Origin: JAWXBM01 sp034440115
Lineage (GTDB): Bacteria; Pseudomonadota; Gammaproteobacteria; Xanthomonadales; SZUA-36
DNA: 10,571 nt
Assembly (NCBI GenBank): GCA_034440115.1
Contig: JAWXBM010000019.1
Span: forward strand, 1-10,571
Direction: 5' to 3'
In this document: positions 5,530-10,571 of the stretch, piece by piece
Layout: each line of letters starts with the position of its first letter
How positions within the stretch are numbered: the stretch's first letter is position 1
The notes under the pieces: model-generated
Database searches by the model: none
What the model saw: only the letters and a program-made list of their open reading frames with translations
Told to the model about the DNA's origin: nothing
Program-made: the position numbers and the translations under genes

Positions 5530-7074
5530 TTACCAGCTACCGCTGGCTTTGAACTCGGCAACAGCCGCTTTGAGACTGGCTTCAATCTCATCACTCCAGT
5601 TGCCTGCATCCAGTGTTTGCATCAGCTCGGTTTGAGTTGCGCCCACGGAATCAATCAAGGCCGATTCAAAAGCACCAATCTTGTTCAGCGGTACATCGTC
5701 CATGAATCCACGATCCACCGCGTATAATGAAACAGCCATCTGGCCAACCGACATCGGGCTGTACTGGGCCTGCTTCATCAACTCGGTGACGCGCTGACCC
5801 CGCTCCAACTGGGCGCGGGTAGCATCATCAAGGTCCGATGCAAACTGGGCAAAAGCCGCCAACTCGCGGTATTGGGCCAGTGCCAAACGCACACCACCAC
5901 CCAACTTCTTGATGACCTTGGTCTGTGCTGCGCCACCTACGCGCGATACCGACAAACCAGCATGAACGGCCGGGCGAATACCGCCATTAAACAAATCAGA
6001 GTCCAGAAATATCTGACCGTCGGTAATGGAAATTACATTAGTCGGAACGAACGCCGATACGTCACCCGCCTGGGTTTCGATAATGGGCAGGGCCGTGAGT
6101 GAACCGGTCTTACCTTTGACTTTGCCGTTGGTGAACTTCTCAACATATTCAGCATTTACACGAGCGGCACGCTCCAGCAAACGGGAATGCAGGTAGAACA
6201 CATCACCCGGATAAGCTTCGCGACCCGGAGGACGGCGCAGCAACAACGATACCTGGCGATAAGCCCAGGCCTGCTTGGTCAAATCGTCATAAACGATCAG
6301 CGCATCTTCGCCGCGATCACGGAAATACTCACCCATGGTGCAACCGGCATATGGCGCGATGTACTGCATGGCAGCCGATTCAGATGCCGAAGCACTAACC
6401 ACGATGGTGTGCTGCATGGCGCCGTGCTCTTCCAGCTTGGCAACCACGTTAGCAACCGTGGATTGCTTCTGACCAATGGCCACGTAAATACACTTAATGC
6501 CGGACTTGGCCTGGTTGATAATGGTGTCAATGGCGATGGCAGATTTACCAATCTGGCGGTCACCGATAATCAATTCGCGCTGACCACGACCGATTGGCAC
6601 CATGGCATCGATGGATTTCAACCCTGTCTGTAAAGGTTGATCCACCGACTTGCGCTCAATAACACCCGGTGCCACTTTTTCGATAGGAGCATAGCCATCG
6701 TTTTCGATCGGGCCCTGTCCGTCGATGGGGTTACCCAGCGCGTCCACTACCCGGCCCAACAGGCCACGGCCATGCGGCACTTCCAGAATTCGCCCGGTGC
6801 ATTTCACCGTATCGCCTTCGGTGATGTGCTCGTAGTCACCCAGGATTACGGTACCGACCGAATCACGCTCAAGGTTGAGTGCCAGGCCAAAAGTGTTTCC
6901 AGGGAACTCGATCATTTCGCCCTGCATGGCGTCTTCGAGACCGTGAATGCGAGCAATACCGTCGGACACACTCACTACCGTGCCCTCGTTGCGCGTTTCG
7001 GCTGAAATGTTCAGCTGCTCTACACGCTGTTTGATCAACTCGCTGATTTCAGATGGATTCAGTGTTGCTTGCAT
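5530..7074 (-). CDS. atpA: ATP synthase F1 alpha subunit
   Basis: A 514-aa protein from the ATG at 7072-7074 (MQATLNPSEISELIKQR); E. coli alpha is 513 aa. It has the non-catalytic nucleotide-binding P-loop GDRQIGKS (171-178) and the conserved VSRVGGAAQTK (376-386), whose arginine 378 reaches into the catalytic site of beta. Three alpha and three beta subunits form the head. The start is chosen because AGGAAA lies 6 nt upstream and the N-terminus matches the family. A longer frame opening with TTG at 7116 would run through the palindromic repeat and is not real. The Ile-Gly-Lys-Ser P-loop resembles the form I recall from pseudomonads (E. coli has Thr-Gly-Lys-Thr). Confidence 0.99.
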   Translation of the reverse strand: MQATLNPSEISELIKQRVEQLNISAETRNEGTVVSVSDGIARIHGLEDAMQGEMIEFPGNTFGLALNLERDSVGTVILGDYEHITEGDTVKCTGRILEVPHGRGLLGRVVDALGNPIDGQGPIENDGYAPIEKVAPGVIERKSVDQPLQTGLKSIDAMVPIGRGQRELIIGDRQIGKSAIAIDTIINQAKSGIKCIYVAIGQKQSTVANVVAKLEEHGAMQHTIVVSASASESAAMQYIAPYAGCTMGEYFRDRGEDALIVYDDLTKQAWAYRQVSLLLRRPPGREAYPGDVFYLHSRLLERAARVNAEYVEKFTNGKVKGKTGSLTALPIIETQAGDVSAFVPTNVISITDGQIFLDSDLFNGGIRPAVHAGLSVSRVGGAAQTKVIKKLGGGVRLALAQYRELAAFAQFASDLDDATRAQLERGQRVTELMKQAQYSPMSVGQMAVSLYAVDRGFMDDVPLNKIGAFESALIDSVGATQTELMQTLDAGNWSDEIEASLKAAVAEFKASGSW

Positions 7075-7080
7075 CGTTTG

Positions 7081-7087
7081 TTTCCTG
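7081..7087 (-). promoter_or_regulatory. Ribosome binding site that fixes the atpA start
   Basis: CAGGAAA on the minus strand ends 6 nt before the ATG at 7074. It supports that start over the TTG at 7116, which lies inside the inverted repeat and has no such site. Confidence 0.75.
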
Positions 7088-7100
7088 TTGGATCTTTTAA

Positions 7101-7195
7101 ATGGGGTCAGAGTCAAGTGCCAGAGTCAATCTGACATAGAACTCGCGTACACCCTAAAATTTGTAATTGACTCTGGCACTTGACTCTGACCCCAT
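7101..7195. repeat. Palindromic GGGGTCAGAG element, atpH/atpA junction
   Basis: The longest of the four. Perfect 30-bp inverted arms lie at 7101-7130 and 7166-7195, with a 35-nt loop. The arm reads ATGGGGTCAGAGTCAAGTGC followed by CAGAGTCAAT, so CAGAGTCAA occurs twice within each arm. Perfect identity of 30-bp arms suggests recent origin or selection for pairing. It ends 26 nt before the atpA start and begins 14 nt after the atpH stop. Its sequence after GGGGTCAGAGT differs from the elements at 5445 and 8597. Confidence 0.9.
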
Positions 7196-7209
7196 ATCTC
7201 TTTATCTCT

Positions 7210-7749
7210 TCAGCGCGCCAGCGCACTGGTCAGCTTGTTGAGACGGCCGCGCAGAGAACCATCAATAACCTGGTCGCCTGCATAAATCACGGCACCACCC
7301 AGCACGCTGGGGTCGATCTCTCTATCCAGCTCAATGGCACAATTAAAACGCTTGGCCAATGCATCGCTCATGCGCTTCGCCTGGTCTGCATCCAGCGGCG
7401 TGGCTGAAACCACACGAACCTGCAACTGCTTCTCTGCCTGCTGCTTCAAGCGCCCAAACAAGGTCGCAATTTCAGGTAACAAGGCCAACCGCCGGTTATC
7501 GCCCAACACACCCAGATAGGCTTTGAAGCCTGTGTCGAAATGATCGCCACCCACCGAATTGATCAGCTCAACGGCCTGCTTGGGAGAAAGCAGCGGGCTC
7601 TCCAGCGTGTCGGCTACCTGCTCATTGCTGGTAACCTGACTGGCCAGCAGCAACATCGAATGCCACGTTGCCAGGGCCTCGCTCTCTTGTGCGAGGCCAA
7701 ATGCAGCTTTGGCGTAAGGTCTTGCCAGTGTTGTCAGGCTGCTGCTCAT
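7210..7749 (-). CDS. atpH: ATP synthase F1 delta subunit (stator, OSCP-type)
   Basis: A 179-aa protein (177 aa in E. coli). The N-terminal helical domain begins with the typical ARPYAKAAFGLA (9-20) and binds the top of the alpha subunits. The C-terminal part has the family signature LGGAV (150-154) and DGSLR (163-167). Delta joins the b-subunit stalk to the F1 head. The start codon lies 2 nt after the atpF stop and has only a weak ribosome binding site inside atpF, so translation is probably coupled to atpF. Confidence 0.97.
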   Translation of the reverse strand: MSSSLTTLARPYAKAAFGLAQESEALATWHSMLLLASQVTSNEQVADTLESPLLSPKQAVELINSVGGDHFDTGFKAYLGVLGDNRRLALLPEIATLFGRLKQQAEKQLQVRVVSATPLDADQAKRMSDALAKRFNCAIELDREIDPSVLGGAVIYAGDQVIDGSLRGRLNKLTSALAR

Positions 7750-7751
7750 GG

Positions 7752-8222
7752 TCAGATTTCTGCTATCAGCTCATCGAGCAGTTTGCGATGAACATCTGCG
7801 TCGATTTCTTTTTCCAGCAGACGCGAAGCACCGAGTACGGCAAGGCTTGCGACTTGCGCACGCAAAGCTTCCCGCGCTTGATTGGCGGCCAGGGCGATTT
7901 CTGCCTCTCCAGCACCAACCTGTCGCTTGCGCTCAGCAACCGCATCTTCTTTAGCCTGATCCAGAACCTGGCTATGACGCTGGTTAGCCTGGTCAACGAT
8001 CTCGCCAGCCTTAGTACGGGCCTGGTTAATCGTTTCAGTGGCTTCAACTTGCGCCGCTTCCAGAGCTTTCTCAGCCCGATCGGATGCCGCCAGACCTTCG
8101 GCGATCTTTTCCCGCCGCTCGTCCATGGACTTGAGCAGTACTGGCCAGATGAACTTCATGCAGAACCACACGAAAATCAACATCGCTATGGACTGCAATA
8201 CCAATGTGGCATTCAGATTCAT
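7752..8222 (-). CDS. atpF: ATP synthase Fo b subunit (stator stalk)
   Basis: A 156-aa protein, the same length as E. coli b. One N-terminal membrane segment (about 5-27) is followed by the conserved FIWPVLLKSMDERREKIAEG (24-43) and then a long charged helix rich in Ala, Glu, Lys and Gln. Two b subunits form the peripheral stalk that holds the F1 head still against the rotor. A GAGGTAAGG ribosome binding site lies directly upstream of the ATG. The 69-nt gap to atpE contains no GGGGTCAGAG element. Confidence 0.98.
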   Translation of the reverse strand: MNLNATLVLQSIAMLIFVWFCMKFIWPVLLKSMDERREKIAEGLAASDRAEKALEAAQVEATETINQARTKAGEIVDQANQRHSQVLDQAKEDAVAERKRQVGAGEAEIALAANQAREALRAQVASLAVLGASRLLEKEIDADVHRKLLDELIAEI

Positions 8223-8291
8223 GCCTTACCTCGCTTAAGGGTGACTGGACTCAAAGCACTAATGACAAAAGCCTCTAACCAGACTTTGTCT

Positions 8292-8570
8292 TTAGCCACT
8301 CAAAGCAGCTTGGGCTGCTTGCAGCTGGCCAACGAACGGGTTGGCGAACGTCAGGAACAGCGCGATACCCACACCGATCATCGCCACCGCATCCAGCAAG
8401 CCAACAGCAAGCAAGAACTTACCCTGCAGCATCGGCGCAACTTCCGGCTGACGTGCAGAGCCTTCCAGCAGGCGTCCGCCAAGCAGACCTACACCGATAC
8501 CAACACCCAATGCGCCCAAGCCGACCAACAGGCCAACGGAGAGCGCGGTCATAGCAATTACAGTTTCCAT
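8292..8570 (-). CDS. atpE: ATP synthase Fo c subunit (proton-carrying rotor ring)
   Basis: A 92-aa protein from the ATG at 8568-8570. Two membrane helices flank the polar loop ARQPE (39-43), which contacts gamma and epsilon. Helix 1 has the glycine-rich GLGALGVGIGVGLLGG packing motif. Helix 2 carries the proton-binding acid Asp60 in GLLDAVAMIGVG. The residues around Asp60 are those of a proton and not a sodium enzyme, by family comparison. The sequence resembles pseudomonad c subunits, with a few extra C-terminal residues (QLQAAQAALSG). An in-frame start at 8594 would add eight residues, but AGGAG lies 6 nt before 8570 and the family begins with METV. Confidence 0.97.
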   Translation of the reverse strand: METVIAMTALSVGLLVGLGALGVGIGVGLLGGRLLEGSARQPEVAPMLQGKFLLAVGLLDAVAMIGVGIALFLTFANPFVGQLQAAQAALSG

Positions 8571-8576
8571 CAATAA

Positions 8577-8581
8577 CTCCT
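8577..8581 (-). promoter_or_regulatory. Ribosome binding site that fixes the atpE start
   Basis: AGGAG on the minus strand, 6 nt before the ATG at 8570. It is the strongest Shine-Dalgarno match in the operon, in line with the high copy number of subunit c. It excludes the longer start at 8594. Confidence 0.75.
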
Positions 8582-8596
8582 GTTTACGAAACAATT

Positions 8597-8668
8597 GGGG
8601 TCAGAGTAAAAATTTCGTACTTTGCTTTCACCCAGACACCTTCCCACAAAAAAATTTACTCTGACCCC
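8597..8668. repeat. Palindromic GGGGTCAGAG element, atpB/atpE junction
   Basis: Inverted arms GGGGTCAGAGTAAA lie at 8597-8610 and, reversed, at 8655-8668 (14 bp perfect), with a 44-nt loop. Both arms continue into A/T runs that pair imperfectly. It begins 7 nt after the atpB stop and ends 26 nt before the atpE start. The first 18 bases of the left arm match those of the element at 5445-5527 from its GGGG onward. Confidence 0.85.
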
Positions 8669-8675
8669 GAACCCA

Positions 8676-9725
8676 TCAGTGGTGCTCCGAAGCCATGCTC
8701 AGGTACACGATGGTCAGCATCATGAAAATAAACGCCTGCAAGGTAATGATTATGATATGGAACACAGCCCAGCCAAAGTGCATCAACTGCCCGCCCAGGA
8801 AGGCCAGACCGCCGATCAGCAACATCTCTGCCATCAGTAACCATACGGTCCTCTTGTTATCCAGCTTGCCTTTCATGTTCAGCCACAAGGTGGCGAACAC
8901 CGCAACCGTGGCCACTATCCAGAACCAACCGGGAATATGCTCGCCAAAAATTGAGCTGAGACCCGCGCCAACCAAACCGGAGCCGGCGGTAAAGATTAAC
9001 GCAATCAGGATAAAAATCAGTTCGCCCGCATACATGTTGCCAAACAGTCGCAAACCCAGCGAAACCGGCTTGGCCAACAGGGTGATCGTTTCCAGCAGCA
9101 GGTTGAAGACCATCACAAAAGGCCAGATAACCTTGGGCATACCCAGCTCTTTTGGGTTCAGGGGGCTCATAACCAACTCGCTGATAAACCCGCCTACGCC
9201 CTTGAAGCGAATCGAGTAAACTATGATCAGCACGAATACGGCAGTGGCCATACCCAGCGTGGCATTCACGTCGGTGGTGGGGACAACTTTCTGGTAAGGA
9301 ATACCTGCACTGCTAGCCACCCAGGGCAGCCAATCCACCGGAATCAGATCCATGGAATTCATGAAAAAGATCCACACGAACAAGGTCAGCGCCAATGGCG
9401 CAATCAGGCGGCTGTTGCCATGAAATGAGTCGCGCACGTTGGCATCGACAAATTCCACAATCATTTCAATGGCAGATTGGAAACGAGTAGGAACACCGGC
9501 GTTGGCCTTCTTGGCTACGCTACGGAACAGGAACAAGAAAATAAAGCCCAGCAAGATGGACCAGAACATGGTGTCGACATGCACGGCCCAAAATCCCATG
9601 GCAGAAGCTTCTGCTGCCGAATGAGCAAAGCCCCAACTGCCATCCGGTTGCTGACCAAAAGTCAGATTCTGGAGGTGGTGCTGGATGTACTCACCACTGG
9701 TTATTTTTTCACTACCGCCAGCCAT
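8676..9725 (-). CDS. atpB: ATP synthase Fo a subunit, with an unusual internal insertion
   Basis: A 349-aa membrane protein; E. coli AtpB is 271 aa and pseudomonad AtpB about 289. It forms the proton half-channels beside the c-ring. The N-terminus (YIQHHLQNLTFGQQPDGSWG) matches the pseudomonad type. The essential arginine is Arg226 in KPVSLGLRLFGNMYAGE (219-235, E. coli Arg210). The last helix has FHIIIITLQAF with His323 and Gln330 (E. coli His245 and Gln252). Between Glu235 and His323 there are 88 positions against 26 in E. coli, a gain of about 62. The added stretch, roughly 244-311, holds a hydrophobic segment (WFWIVATVAVFATLWL, 267-282), a charged loop (KGKLDNKRT) and a second hydrophobic segment (VWLLMAEMLLIGGLAFLGG). 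The frame is intact and all key residues remain, so the protein should be functional. GGAAAT lies just upstream of the ATG. Confidence 0.96.
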   Translation of the reverse strand: MAGGSEKITSGEYIQHHLQNLTFGQQPDGSWGFAHSAAEASAMGFWAVHVDTMFWSILLGFIFLFLFRSVAKKANAGVPTRFQSAIEMIVEFVDANVRDSFHGNSRLIAPLALTLFVWIFFMNSMDLIPVDWLPWVASSAGIPYQKVVPTTDVNATLGMATAVFVLIIVYSIRFKGVGGFISELVMSPLNPKELGMPKVIWPFVMVFNLLLETITLLAKPVSLGLRLFGNMYAGELIFILIALIFTAGSGLVGAGLSSIFGEHIPGWFWIVATVAVFATLWLNMKGKLDNKRTVWLLMAEMLLIGGLAFLGGQLMHFGWAVFHIIIITLQAFIFMMLTIVYLSMASEHH

Positions 9726-9750
9726 ATTTCCGAATCCAGTTTCCGCGTTT

Positions 9751-9768
9751 ACATCCCAGTCAGGATGT
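9751..9768. promoter_or_regulatory. Short inverted repeat in the atpI/atpB gap
   Basis: ACATCC, a 6-nt loop, then GGATGT, 26-43 nt upstream of the atpB start. It could form a small hairpin in the leader or be a coincidence. The rest of this 116-nt gap shows no GGGGTCAGAG element and no convincing promoter. Confidence 0.2.
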
Positions 9769-9841
9769 GTGTCTATTTCGTTTAATTTTCAAGCGCTAAA
9801 GGGCTTTTTATTTCCCTCGCCGGCAGCCCTGTTTTATGACC

Positions 9842-10273
9842 TTATTTTATAGCCCGGCCAAGGCCTACCCAGCCCATCACCATCACGGTCAGCATACCGG
9901 TAAAGAACCAGCCCGCCGCCAGCGGCTTGACCCAAGTAAACACCACCGCACATAGCAGCCCGGTTAAGAACAATTTGCCGAACTCTGCCAGTGCCGCGGT
10001 ACGTAAAAAGGCGTTGGTGTCACCGCCTAACTTGCGTGCCACCAACAGCACAAAAAGTGCTCCAGGCAAATAAGCCGCGAGACTGCCAAACAAGGCCGAG
10101 TAACTCGCTATCGGGCCTTTGAGTAACAACATCCCTGCCAGCAGCATGGCTGCAATGGACTGCATTCTTAGCCCTGCCCTCAAGGCCCTTACGGTCAACT
10201 CTGCGTAATCCGGGCGTGAACCCGGCTTTTCCGGCTTCTGGCCCGCTGCTGGTCGTGATTCCGGCGATTGCAT
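9842..10273 (-). CDS. atpI: ATP synthase accessory protein I
   Basis: A 143-aa protein with a polar, proline-rich N-terminal tail (1-33) and four predicted membrane segments (about 36-52, 57-80, 98-115, 118-138). YSALFGSLAAYLPGALFVLL resembles the gammaproteobacterial AtpI core. AtpI helps assemble the c-ring and is not part of the finished enzyme; it is also the first gene of the operon in E. coli. The ATG at 10271-10273 is preceded by AAAGGAT with 6-nt spacing. The N-terminal tail is somewhat longer than in E. coli (about 126 aa in total there). Confidence 0.9.
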   Translation of the reverse strand: MQSPESRPAAGQKPEKPGSRPDYAELTVRALRAGLRMQSIAAMLLAGMLLLKGPIASYSALFGSLAAYLPGALFVLLVARKLGGDTNAFLRTAALAEFGKLFLTGLLCAVVFTWVKPLAAGWFFTGMLTVMVMGWVGLGRAIK

Positions 10274-10395
10274 TCTCTATCCTTTGCCTCGCCACCTGAT
10301 TTATCTCAATAAGGCCACGCCTTTGGCACCCGCCGCGACCCGCTTTTTTGCCCATAAACGGGCCATGCAGTACAAACCAACGCAAAAGACCGCTC

Positions 10396-10425
10396 ATTTT
10401 AACATCGTAAAAACGGCCGGGGCAA
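10396..10425 (-). promoter_or_regulatory. Candidate sigma-70 promoter of the atp operon
   Basis: On the minus strand, TTGCCC (10420-10425) and TTAAAA (10397-10402) are separated by 17 bp, about 125 nt upstream of atpI. Each box matches the consensus at four of six positions. This is the best pair I found between the tandem repeat and atpI, but it is not strong. Confidence 0.35.
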
Positions 10426-10437
10426 TTCATAGCATTG

Positions 10438-10530
10438 TCCAATGGGGTTTGAGTCTTAGCGAGGCGCGTAAATCCAATGGGGTTTGAGTCTGAGCGAGGC
10501 GCGTAAATCCAACGGGGTTTGAGTCTGAGC
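10438..10530. repeat. 35-bp tandem direct repeat upstream of the atp operon (2.7 copies)
   Basis: Copies run 10438-10472, 10473-10507 and 10508-10530 (partial). The unit begins TCCAATGGGGTTTGAGTC and continues TGAGCGAGGCGCGTAAA. Copies 1 and 2 differ at one base; the third has C for T in AATGGGG. The core GGGGTTTGAGTC differs at only two positions from GGGGTCAGAGTC, the end of the element at 7101-7195. It lies just upstream of the candidate promoter. A regulatory role and a link to the palindromic elements are both unproven. Confidence 0.85.
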
Positions 10531-10571
10531 TAACATCTGGTATCGGTCATTATGCGAGGCATGGTGATCAA

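Noticed and set aside
7075..7116. In-frame N-terminal extension of AtpA starting at TTG 7116
   Set aside because: It runs through the inverted repeat, has no ribosome binding site, and AtpA homologues begin at the ATG at 7074.
8264..8290. GACAAA...TTTGTC inverted repeat in the atpE/atpF gap
   Set aside because: Only 6 bp with a 15-nt loop and AT-rich; expected by chance.
4481..8668. CRISPR-like interpretation of the regularly occurring GGGGTCAGAG repeats
   Set aside because: The repeats are inverted pairs separated by whole genes, not regularly spaced direct repeats with spacers.
10438..10530. CRISPR or replication-origin iterons for the 35-bp tandem repeat
   Set aside because: The copies are contiguous with no spacers, and no DnaA boxes, replication gene or cas gene is visible.

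Overview
The window reads as chromosomal DNA from a gammaproteobacterium. Subunits AtpB and AtpE look closest to the Pseudomonas/Marinobacter/Cellvibrio type, going by remembered family sequences and not by a search. Its core is a complete nine-gene F1Fo ATP synthase operon on the minus strand. A small accessory segment lies at the left edge.

Layout from left to right: 1-94 is AT-rich sequence without a recognisable gene. 95-376 (+) is the C-terminal remnant of an integron-type tyrosine recombinase. 400-1025 (+) is a toxin-antitoxin pair, a ribbon-helix-helix antitoxin overlapping a Doc (death-on-curing) toxin, with its own promoter and a palindromic operator-like site. 1064-2320 (-) is an APC-superfamily amino acid permease, convergent with the toxin gene and preceded by a perfect 13-bp inverted repeat. 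2570-10273 (-) is atpI-atpB-atpE-atpF-atpH-atpA-atpG-atpD-atpC, transcribed right to left. 10274-10571 is the operon's upstream region, with a candidate promoter and a 35-bp tandem repeat.

The nine atp genes encode the whole rotary enzyme. AtpI assists assembly of the c-ring; AtpB, AtpE and AtpF form the membrane Fo part; AtpH and AtpF form the stator; AtpA and AtpD form the catalytic head; AtpG and AtpC form the rotor stalk. Gene order and catalytic residues are canonical.

Two things are not ordinary. First, four of the eight atp gene junctions (atpB/E, atpH/A, atpA/G, atpG/D) each hold a 72-95 bp palindromic element ending in GGGGTCAGAG. Arms are 14 to 30 bp and perfect, and loops are unrelated; the elements sit just upstream of the next ribosome binding site. 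A fifth junction (atpD/C) and the operon end carry palindromes of two other REP-like families. Second, AtpB has about 62 extra residues between the helix carrying the essential arginine and the last helix, enough for additional membrane segments in the proton-path region.
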